From a virus: a stretch of DNA of 41,920 bases. Position 1 is the first letter of the stretch; each line of letters starts with the position of its first letter. The notes beneath the pieces were generated by a model. That model saw nothing but the letters and a program-made list of their open reading frames with translations. It was not told the origin of the DNA and did not search any database. Below, piece after piece: positions 27,351-34,052 of the stretch. The translations under genes and the position numbers were made by a program. The DNA lies in the IMG/VR virus record IMGVR_UViG_3300042261_000217, positions 1 through 41,920 of that record; one strand, written 5' to 3'.

Positions 27351-28766
27351 ATGCTTAATCCATTTTTTCTACAAGGATCTAAAGGCGAGCAGGGGTTAAT
27401 ACAAGATTTGATTAATGAACAACTCCGTATGTATGGAGTTGAGATACATTATCTTCCAAGAAAATACATAACAGAAAAAACTGTTTTAAGAGAAGTTATA
27501 GAATCTAAATTTGATGATGCATATCCATTAGAAGCTTATATTGAAAACTATGAAGGATATGGAGATAATACTACAATTCTATCTAAATTTGGAATACAGG
27601 CACTTAATGAACTTACAATAACAATTTCAAAAGAAAGATTTGAAGAATATATTGTTCCCCTTATTAAGGATAAGTCCAATATTAAACTTGGAACTAGACC
27701 TAGAGAAGGAGATTTGGTTTATTTTCCTCTTGGGGATAGGTTATTTGAAGTCAAATTTGTAGAACATGAGCAACCATTTTATCAATTACAAAAAACATAT
27801 GTTTACACATTAAAATGTGAATTGTTTAGGTATGAAGACGAAGTTATCGATACTGGTATTGATGAAATAGATGATACTAATGTTGGTGGCGGAGTTACTA
27901 CTGGCGGTATAGGCGGTGGTGTAGCGGTAACTCAAACTCTTACAATGGTTGGTGCTGGAATAACAGCAACAGCAACAACTACACTATTAAATGGTGGCAT
28001 TAGATATATCACTGTAACTAATAGGGGCGGTGGATATTCAAGTACACCAACAGTTGCAATATCTTCGGCACCATCTGGTGGAACAACTGGTGTTGCCACT
28101 GCCGTAATGATTGATGGTATTGTTGTATGTAATGATAACGTTAATCCGCAAAACAAATCTGTTCAAAGTGTTTTATTAATCAATCCTGGATTTGGATATA
28201 CTGTTACGCCAGGAGTAAGGTTTATCGGTGGAGGAGGGTCTGGTGCCGCTGCAACAGCAACTATAGGAACTGGAATTATTGGACCCATCACAGTTACTAA
28301 TGCTGGATCTGGATATACATCTGCTCCAATTATAACATTTAGTGGAATTTCTTCAGTTTCAGCGGCAGCAACAGCTGTAGTAAGCGCAGCAGGATCAATT
28401 ACAGCAATTCAAATAACAAATGCTGGTTTGGGATATACTCAAGTTCCAACAGTAACGATATCTACACCGTCCTCAGTAGGAGTTGGAACCTATCAATATA
28501 ATGAAGTGATAACAGGAAACACAAGTGGTGTAACTGCAAGGGTAAGATCTTGGAACTCTGTTACTAGCACTTTAGAAGTTTCAAATGTAACGGGAACTTT
28601 CTTAAGAGGAGAAAATATTGTTGGTTCTGCATCTTCAGCATCTTATGTCTTATCAGCAGTTAATGAAGAAGACATTAAAGATGCATATGCCGATAATTTA
28701 GATATAGAAATTGAAGCAGACAAGATTCTAGACTTTACAGAATCAAATCCATTTGGAATGCCATAA
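27351..28766 (+). CDS. 14: gp14 neck protein with GSGY-repeat extension
   Basis: Residues 1-180 carry the gp14 core (LNPFFLQGSKGEQGLIQDLI, LRMYGVEIHYLPRKYI, then GDLVYFPLGDRLFEVKFVEH and FYQLQKTYVYTLKCELFRYE). gp14 binds gp13 to form the neck. T4 gp14 has 256 residues; this protein has 471. The extra length is a Gly/Ala/Thr-rich block at about residues 180-440. It contains at least four repeats of an I-T-V-T-N-x-G-x-GY-S/T-x-x-P-x-V/I unit (residues 215-377), followed by a TSGVTARV module at about 383-440. The last ~30 residues (LDIEIEADKILDFTESNPFG) return to a gp14-like tail. The insert uses the same modules as the baseplate proteins upstream. Confidence 0.9.
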   Translation: MLNPFFLQGSKGEQGLIQDLINEQLRMYGVEIHYLPRKYITEKTVLREVIESKFDDAYPLEAYIENYEGYGDNTTILSKFGIQALNELTITISKERFEEYIVPLIKDKSNIKLGTRPREGDLVYFPLGDRLFEVKFVEHEQPFYQLQKTYVYTLKCELFRYEDEVIDTGIDEIDDTNVGGGVTTGGIGGGVAVTQTLTMVGAGITATATTTLLNGGIRYITVTNRGGGYSSTPTVAISSAPSGGTTGVATAVMIDGIVVCNDNVNPQNKSVQSVLLINPGFGYTVTPGVRFIGGGGSGAAATATIGTGIIGPITVTNAGSGYTSAPIITFSGISSVSAAATAVVSAAGSITAIQITNAGLGYTQVPTVTISTPSSVGVGTYQYNEVITGNTSGVTARVRSWNSVTSTLEVSNVTGTFLRGENIVGSASSASYVLSAVNEEDIKDAYADNLDIEIEADKILDFTESNPFGMP

Positions 28767-28769
28767 ATA
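28762..28769 (+). promoter_or_regulatory. Late promoter of gp15 (CATAAATA)
   Basis: Seven of eight bases match TATAAATA. The gp14 stop TAA (28764-28766) lies within it. gp15 begins 44 bases later, leaving room for a structured leader. Confidence 0.6.
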
Positions 28770-28774
28770 TAAGT

Positions 28775-28794
28775 TACTATTCGGTTAAATAGTA
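28775..28794 (+). other. Leader hairpin between gp14 and gp15
   Basis: TACTATT (28775-28781) pairs with AATAGTA (28788-28794) around a six-base CGGTTA loop. It lies downstream of the late promoter and upstream of the gp15 start. No T-run follows, so a terminator is unlikely. A role in RNA stability or processing is inferred. Confidence 0.45.
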
Positions 28795-28813
28795 TCATAC
28801 GGAACTACTAAAA

Positions 28814-29815
28814 ATGTTTGAATATTTTTATAACGAGATTCTAAGAAAAACAGTTATATCTTTTGGATCTCTGTTTAATAGCATATCAATTAAACACGTT
28901 GATAACTCGAATCAAGTTATTGATGTGATAAGGGTTCCATTAGCATATGGTCCAACTCAAAAATTCTTAGCAAGACTTGAACAGTCCCCAGATTTAAACA
29001 AACCTGTCCAAATTACATTACCAAGAATGTCATTTGAATTTACTGGGTTAACATATGATGCTTCAAGAAAAGTAACTACGACTCAAACTTTTACTTCAAA
29101 ATCTGCAGCAGATGGAACTGTAACAAAAAAAACGTATATGCCAGTTCCATATAATATGCAATTTGAACTTTCTATTATGGCAAAACTAAATGACGATGCC
29201 TTACAAATAGTTGAACAAATTTTACCATATTTTCAACCATCCTATAATTTATCTGTAGAACTCGTGGATGATATCAACGAAAGGAGAGATATTCCTGTAG
29301 TTCTAGAAAATGTAACATTCCAAGATGATTATGAAGGCAATTTCACATCTAGAAGAGTTTTAATTTACACATTAAGATTTACTGCGAAAACTTATCTATT
29401 TGGTCCAACACAAACTGCAACAAAAGATATCATCAAAAAGACTACTATCAGTTATATTGCCGGAGATACAACAGCAACTCCAACAAGAGAAGTTGTATAT
29501 TCTTCAGAACCAAGAGCAATCAAAAATTATACTGGAACAGTTCTCACAAATCTTGCAAAAGATATAACCGCAGAAGACATTTTAATAGAAGTTAATAATG
29601 CCTCTTCAATTTCTACCGATGTGTATCTAGATATCGAAGGCGAAGAAGTTTATGTTAGACTTAAAAATGGCAATGTTCTTACCGTTGATAGGGGCAGAGA
29701 TGGCACAACAATTACAACACATTTAGCAGGAGCTCAAATCAAATCAATAACCACTGCTGATAATGTATTGATTCAAGATGGGGATGATTTTGGATTTAGT
29801 GGAGACACTGTATGA
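28814..29815 (+). CDS. 15: gp15 tail completion / sheath stabiliser
   Basis: Residues 1-230 match gp15: FEYFYNEILRKTVISFGSLF, then VIRVPLAYGPTQKFLARLEQ, ITLPRMSFEF and the MPVPYNMQFELSIMAKLNDD segment. gp15 forms the hexameric cap on sheath and tube and joins tail to neck. T4 gp15 has 272 residues; this one has 333. The C-terminal ~90 residues hold an extra module at about 245-312 (DVYLDIEGEEVYVRL, then VDRGRDGTTITTHLAGAQI). The same module occurs in the gp7-like and 2,487-residue proteins. The gene has its own late promoter and its TGA overlaps the gp16 start by four bases (ATGA). Confidence 0.92.
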   Translation: MFEYFYNEILRKTVISFGSLFNSISIKHVDNSNQVIDVIRVPLAYGPTQKFLARLEQSPDLNKPVQITLPRMSFEFTGLTYDASRKVTTTQTFTSKSAADGTVTKKTYMPVPYNMQFELSIMAKLNDDALQIVEQILPYFQPSYNLSVELVDDINERRDIPVVLENVTFQDDYEGNFTSRRVLIYTLRFTAKTYLFGPTQTATKDIIKKTTISYIAGDTTATPTREVVYSSEPRAIKNYTGTVLTNLAKDITAEDILIEVNNASSISTDVYLDIEGEEVYVRLKNGNVLTVDRGRDGTTITTHLAGAQIKSITTADNVLIQDGDDFGFSGDTV

Positions 29816-30237
29816 AAATGACAAAGAAATTTGATGAGTTAAATAACACTTTCAATGTCTCTGGAGAAATAGTTTCAGCAGAAGCAGAGACTTCTATAGA
29901 AAAAATTGTGTCATCTGTTGACGATGTAAAAAAAGACTATGAGTATACGAGAGGTAATTTGTATTCTTTGATTGAAAAAGGTCAAGAAGCAATTAATGGA
30001 ATTTTAGAACTTGCCCAAGAAAGTGAAATGCCTAGAGCATATGAAGTCGCTGGGCAATTAATCAAAAATGTTGCTGATGCCACGGATAAATTAATGGACC
30101 TACAAAAGAAACTAAAGGATATTGAAGAGGAAAAAGTTTCTAAAGGTCCAACAACAGTCAATAATGCTCTTTTTGTTGGATCTACCGCAGAACTAGCAAA
30201 ACTATTAAAGCAACAAACGGAAAATGAAAACGTTTAA
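29812..30237 (+). CDS. 16: gp16 terminase small subunit
   Basis: At 141 residues it is near T4 gp16 (164). The central part is helical (VDDVKKDYEYTRGNLYSLIE, GQEAINGILELAQESEMPRA, AYEVAGQLIKNVADATDKLM), the typical central coiled-coil domain of T4-type small terminases. The C-terminus has VNNALFVGSTAELAKLLKQQ, a conserved tail in marine T4-like phages that may contact gp17. The protein recognises concatemeric DNA and stimulates gp17 ATPase. The 29812 start is favoured over ATG 29818 because GGAG at 29801-29804 is seven bases upstream. It overlaps gp15 by four bases and the next gene by 14. Confidence 0.9.
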   Translation: MKMTKKFDELNNTFNVSGEIVSAEAETSIEKIVSSVDDVKKDYEYTRGNLYSLIEKGQEAINGILELAQESEMPRAYEVAGQLIKNVADATDKLMDLQKKLKDIEEEKVSKGPTTVNNALFVGSTAELAKLLKQQTENENV

Positions 30238-30379
30238 ACAGTTTCAAGAAGATTGGACGAATAAATATAAAAAGAGTATTGATTGCTCAAATCCCAAAGG
30301 ATTTTCTCAACGTGCTCATTGTGCGGGAAGGAAAAAAAGAGCAAAAGGTGAAGAAACTAAATCAAACCCAGTTAAGTGA
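30224..30379 (+). CDS. Short basic protein with FSQRAHCAGR motif (51 aa)
   Basis: This frame runs from ATG 30224, inside the gp16 end, to TGA 30377-30379, which overlaps the next ATG by one base. It begins MKTFKQFQEDWTNKYKKSID and then has CSNPKGFSQRAHCAGRKKRA. I have seen the Cys-x-N-P-K-G-F-S-Q-x-A-H-C-x-G-R motif in small and multi-domain proteins of marine T4-like phages; its function is unknown to me. The spaced Cys, His and Cys with a basic tail could bind metal or nucleic acid, which is speculative. Its coupling with gp16 and the next gene suggests joint expression during packaging. Confidence 0.7.
   Translation: MKTFKQFQEDWTNKYKKSIDCSNPKGFSQRAHCAGRKKRAKGEETKSNPVK
30260..30267 (+). 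promoter_or_regulatory. Possible internal late promoter (AATAAATA)
   Basis: AATAAATA matches the late octamer at seven of eight positions but lies inside the 51-residue gene. It could drive the 564-residue gene and gp17. In AT-rich coding sequence, chance occurrence is likely, so support is weak. Confidence 0.25.
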
Positions 30380-32073
30380 TGCCCAAATTAAAGACACATA
30401 AAACAGTTGAACAAATTGCTAAAAAGCATCGTCTTGATGTGTCTTTTATTCAGAAACAACTTGATATGGGCGAACCAATTGAACACGAACACACCCAAGA
30501 TCACGATTTAGCAAAAGATATTGCTCTTCAACATCTTGATGAAATTCCAGATTACTATACTCGTTTGAAAAAAATGGAAGCAGACGCCAAAAAGCATCAT
30601 AAAAAATTTAAAGATGTTACTGAAGAAGGTCTTCGTGACTGGTTTGGCAAATCAAAATCAAAGGATGGAAAGTCTGGGTGGGTAAATGTTGTAACGGGTG
30701 GGACGTGTGCTAGTGATGAACCAGGAGAAGGTGTTCCCAAATGTGTTTCTTCAGCAAAAAGAGCAAGTATGACACCGACAGAAAGACTTTCTGCAGCAAG
30801 AAGAAAAAAACAAGCAGATCCAGGACAACAACAAAAAACTGGAGCAGCAAAACCAACATACGTTTCAACTGATAGTCCTAAAAAGAAAATGAAAAAAGAG
30901 GAAGTAGAACTACAAGAAGTTAAAGACAAACCAGGAAAAAGCAGTGGCAAAAAAGATGCTTGCTACAATAAGGTAAAGTCTCGCTACAGTGTTTGGCCAA
31001 GTGCATATGCATCTGGAGCACTTGTTAAGTGTCGCAAAGTTGGTGCTGCAAACTGGGGAACTAAGTCTGAAGAAACAATGCGAGAAGAAGAAAGATACTG
31101 TCCCCTATGTTCTAAAAGAGAAACAAGGTCCCAGTGTTCATATGGAGAAAAGGCGTGGGATAAAGTTTCCATTAAAGATCACGAATATTCTATGGCTCGC
31201 TCAGAATTAAGTACCATTTTGGATGCGGTTAAAAAATTACAATCAAAAATAGAAAATGGTGAAGGATCTTTAGAAGCCTGGGTTCAATCAAAAATTACCA
31301 AAGCGGCAGATTATATTGATACTGCAGCAGATTATGTTACAAGTGGAGAAATGGAAGAGGCGTGTTGGGTAGGATATAAGCAAGTTGGAATGAAAAAGAA
31401 AGGTAAAAAAATGGTTCCAAACTGTGTTCCTGAAGAGACAATTGAAGACTTAAATGGAAATACTTTTGCAGAAGTGATTGATCTCATTAAACCAGAACCA
31501 ATTAAAGGGTTTAAATCACAAGTAGAAGAAGCAACACGTCTTCAAGCACAGACTGGAAATATTATTGGAGTTACTCTTTCTTGGAGAGGTAAGTATTATT
31601 CTCTAAGAATGTTCTTCCCTCAAGTTAAACTTCCAACTCGTAAAGAAATTAATGATGAACTTCAAAAAGTTTATCCTGGTTCTAATGTAGTTTATCATTC
31701 AGTATCAGAACTTCAACCAGGACAACCTCTAATTCAAGCCTTTGGACCCCAAGGCGGAAGTTCAGCAAAACTAGGACCAAATAAAAATTATGTAAAACCA
31801 ATGGGTGAAGAGGCAGATATTGTAGAAGTTGCTGCGTGGCAAAGAAAAGAAGGAAAAAATAGAGAGGGTGGTTTAAATGAAAAGGGAAGAAAATCCTATG
31901 AACGCGAAAATCCAGGAAGTGATTTAAAAGCACCTTCAAAGAAGGTAGGTAATCCTCGTAGAGCATCATTCTGTGCAAGAATGAAAGGAATGAAAGCAAA
32001 ACTAACTTCAGCAAAAACTGCAAGAGATCCAGATTCAAGAATCAACAAGTCACTTAGAGCTTGGAATTGTTAA
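30379..32073 (+). CDS. Multi-module Lys-rich phage protein between terminase genes (564 aa)
   Basis: The ATG at 30379 overlaps the previous TGA (TGATG) and is preferred over a GTG one codon earlier. It is a string of short cassettes: an N-terminal helix pair (residues 1-75); WFGKSKSKDGKSGWVNVVTG with GTCASDEPG (about 87-125); a Lys/Gln-rich linker; DACYNKVKSRYSVWPSAYAS with GALVKCRKVG (about 193-225); CPLCSKRETRSQC (about 241-255); CWVGYKQVGMKKKGKKMVPN (about 329-349); a folded-looking region (about 360-450); and a basic C-terminal domain at about 487-564 (WQRKEGKNREGGLNEKGRKS ... ASFCARMKGMKAKLTSAKTA) that I recall as DUF6321-like. Such cassettes recur in other marine phage proteins. It may be a packaged or DNA-binding structural protein; the function is not established. 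Codon use matches its neighbours. Confidence 0.78.
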   Translation: MPKLKTHKTVEQIAKKHRLDVSFIQKQLDMGEPIEHEHTQDHDLAKDIALQHLDEIPDYYTRLKKMEADAKKHHKKFKDVTEEGLRDWFGKSKSKDGKSGWVNVVTGGTCASDEPGEGVPKCVSSAKRASMTPTERLSAARRKKQADPGQQQKTGAAKPTYVSTDSPKKKMKKEEVELQEVKDKPGKSSGKKDACYNKVKSRYSVWPSAYASGALVKCRKVGAANWGTKSEETMREEERYCPLCSKRETRSQCSYGEKAWDKVSIKDHEYSMARSELSTILDAVKKLQSKIENGEGSLEAWVQSKITKAADYIDTAADYVTSGEMEEACWVGYKQVGMKKKGKKMVPNCVPEETIEDLNGNTFAEVIDLIKPEPIKGFKSQVEEATRLQAQTGNIIGVTLSWRGKYYSLRMFFPQVKLPTRKEINDELQKVYPGSNVVYHSVSELQPGQPLIQAFGPQGGSSAKLGPNKNYVKPMGEEADIVEVAAWQRKEGKNREGGLNEKGRKSYERENPGSDLKAPSKKVGNPRRASFCARMKGMKAKLTSAKTARDPDSRINKSLRAWNC

Positions 32074-32092
32074 TTAATAAGTAGGTTTTATT

Positions 32093-33739
32093 ATGAGTGA
32101 TGTCTATCTTGGCAATCCATTACTAAAAAAAGCAAATACACCTATTGAATTTACTCAAGAACAAATTCTTGAATTTATGAGGTGTAAAGATGATCCTGTT
32201 TATTTTGCTAATAACTATGTAAAAATTGTTACTCTTGATCACGGTCTACAAACATTTAAACCTTATCACTTTCAAGAAAAGTTAATTAATAACTTCCATA
32301 GAAATAGATTTAATATCTGCAAGATGCCACGTCAGACTGGTAAGTCTACAACTGTGGTATCTTTTCTGCTTCATTATGCGGTATTCAATGATAACGTAAA
32401 CATTGGTATTCTTGCAAACAAAGCGGCAACTGCAAGAGAACTATTAGATAGATTACAGACTGCTTATGAAAATCTACCAAAGTGGATGCAGCAAGGTATC
32501 ATAGCATGGAATAAAGGTTCTTTAGAATTAGAAAATGGATCAAAGATTCTGGCTGCTTCTACATCTGCGAGTGCTGTCCGAGGAATGTCATTCAATATTC
32601 TTTTCTTGGATGAATTCGCTTTCGTTCCGAACCATATCGCAGATTCCTTCTTTGCATCTGTTTATCCTACCATTACTTCTGGTAAACAAACGAAAGTTAT
32701 CATAGTTTCTACTCCACACGGTATGAATCATTTCTACCGTATGTGGCATGATGCTGAAAAAGGTAAGAATGAATATGTGTTTACAGATGTTCATTGGAGT
32801 GAAGTTCCTGGTAGAGACGAGGAATGGAAAAAGCAAACTATTGCAAACACATCAGAACAACAATTCAAAGTTGAATTTGAATGTGAATTTTTAGGGTCTG
32901 TTGATACTCTTATTGCACCGTCTAAACTTCGTAACCTTGTATACGACCACCCAAAGACCCGTAGCGGCGGTTTAGACGTATATGTGGATCCAGAAGATCA
33001 GCACGATTACCTCATCACTGTGGACGTTGCTAGAGGTGTAGGAAATGACTATTCAGCGTTTACTGTTGTTGATATTACACAATTTCCTCATAGGGTCGTT
33101 GCAAAATACAGAAACAATGAAATTAAACCAATGTTGTTTCCAAGTATCATTCACGATGTAGCAAAGAGTTATAACAACTCATATATTTTATGTGAAGTTA
33201 ATGATGTTGGTGATCAAGTAGCATCTATTCTTCAATATGATCTTGAATATAATAATCTTTTAATGTGTTCTATGAGAGGTAGAGCGGGACAAATCGTTGG
33301 TCAGGGATTTTCTGGAAAGAAAACTCAACTTGGGGTTAAGATGTCTAAAACTGTTAAAAAAGTTGGATGTCTCAACCTTAAGACAATGATTGAAGAGGAT
33401 AAATTATATCTAAATGATTATGAAATCATATCCGAACTTACCACTTTTATTCAAAAACATAATTCATTTGAAGCAGAAGAAGGATGTAATGATGACCTTG
33501 CAATGTGTCTTGTTATTTACGCTTGGTTAGTTGCTCAAGATTACTTTAAAGAACTTACGGACCAAGACGTTAGGAAAAGATTATATGAAGAACAAAAGAA
33601 TCAAATAGAACAAGATATGTCTCCTTTTGGATTTATCTCAGATGGTCTCGATGATTCAAGTTTTGTAGATTCGGATGGAGATCGATGGTTTTTGGATGAA
33701 TATGGAGATCGTGCGTATATGTGGGAGTACTTATCCTGA
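32093..33739 (+). CDS. 17: gp17 terminase large subunit
   Basis: At 548 residues it is somewhat shorter than T4 gp17 (610). The ATPase domain has Walker A at about residues 79-87 (PRQTGKSTT) and Walker B at about 168-174 (ILFLDEFAF), followed by a VIIVSTPHG coupling motif. The RNase H-like nuclease domain shows its acidic residues in VDVARGVGNDYSAF (about 308), EVNDVGDQ (about 368) and CNDDLAMCLVIYAW (about 465). It is the packaging motor: it translocates DNA into the prohead through gp20 and cuts the concatemer. No intein or intron interrupts it. Its TGA overlaps the next ATG. Confidence 0.96.
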   Translation: MSDVYLGNPLLKKANTPIEFTQEQILEFMRCKDDPVYFANNYVKIVTLDHGLQTFKPYHFQEKLINNFHRNRFNICKMPRQTGKSTTVVSFLLHYAVFNDNVNIGILANKAATARELLDRLQTAYENLPKWMQQGIIAWNKGSLELENGSKILAASTSASAVRGMSFNILFLDEFAFVPNHIADSFFASVYPTITSGKQTKVIIVSTPHGMNHFYRMWHDAEKGKNEYVFTDVHWSEVPGRDEEWKKQTIANTSEQQFKVEFECEFLGSVDTLIAPSKLRNLVYDHPKTRSGGLDVYVDPEDQHDYLITVDVARGVGNDYSAFTVVDITQFPHRVVAKYRNNEIKPMLFPSIIHDVAKSYNNSYILCEVNDVGDQVASILQYDLEYNNLLMCSMRGRAGQIVGQGFSGKKTQLGVKMSKTVKKVGCLNLKTMIEEDKLYLNDYEIISELTTFIQKHNSFEAEEGCNDDLAMCLVIYAWLVAQDYFKELTDQDVRKRLYEEQKNQIEQDMSPFGFISDGLDDSSFVDSDGDRWFLDEYGDRAYMWEYLS

Positions 33740-33969
33740 TGGAATTAGACAAGCAAATAAGATTAGGGCATTTGCTTTTAGTAGATCGAAAATGTAGGGT
33801 ATGCGGAGAAATGAAAAATTTAATAGATGGATTTTATCAAACTCGTAAAGATAGGGGACCTGTATTATCTTCATATTCTTACGAATGCAAAGAATGCACT
33901 ATAAAAAGAATAGTTGTTGGTAGAACAACAACGTCAATTTTAAATAAATGGGAATATCCTGACTGGTAA
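33739..33969 (+). CDS. Small zinc-ribbon-like protein (76 aa)
   Basis: The ATG at 33739 overlaps the gp17 stop (TGATG). An in-frame GTG at 33721 exists but would overlap gp17 further. CRVCGEMK (about residues 19-26) and CKECTIKR (about 55-62) give two CxxC pairs 33 residues apart, the layout of a zinc ribbon. Between them lies FYQTRKDRGPVLSSYSYE. Comparable C-x2-C-GE-x-K small proteins occur in marine T4-like phages, sometimes near HNH-type nuclease sequences. No HNH catalytic residues are visible here, so it is called zinc-binding only. A link to packaging is inferred from tight coupling to gp17. Confidence 0.72.
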   Translation: MELDKQIRLGHLLLVDRKCRVCGEMKNLIDGFYQTRKDRGPVLSSYSYECKECTIKRIVVGRTTTSILNKWEYPDW

Positions 33970-34009
33970 TTTGTTCACGTCCCATTTCCCCCGCGAAAAG
34001 TAATTTTTT

Positions 34010-34017
34010 AATAAATA
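34010..34017 (+). promoter_or_regulatory. Late promoter of gp18 (AATAAATA)
   Basis: Seven of eight bases match the late octamer, 35 bases before the gp18 ATG. GGAG at 34042-34045 gives gp18 a ribosome binding site. The 83-base gap (33970-34052) holds nothing else recognisable. Confidence 0.6.
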
Positions 34018-34052
34018 TTTTTTAGATAAACTGAGATTTAACGGAGAAAAAC

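Noticed and set aside
30597-30950. 117-residue minus-strand reading frame opposite the 564-residue gene
   Set aside because: Its Ser/Leu/Phe-rich sequence mirrors the Lys/Glu-rich codons of the real gene.
31682-32038. 118-residue minus-strand reading frame opposite the 564-residue gene
   Set aside because: Leu/Phe-rich low-complexity translation of the complementary strand; no independent support.
32074-32092. Late promoter directly before gp17
   Set aside because: The gap has only TTAATAAGTA, which does not match the late octamer well enough.
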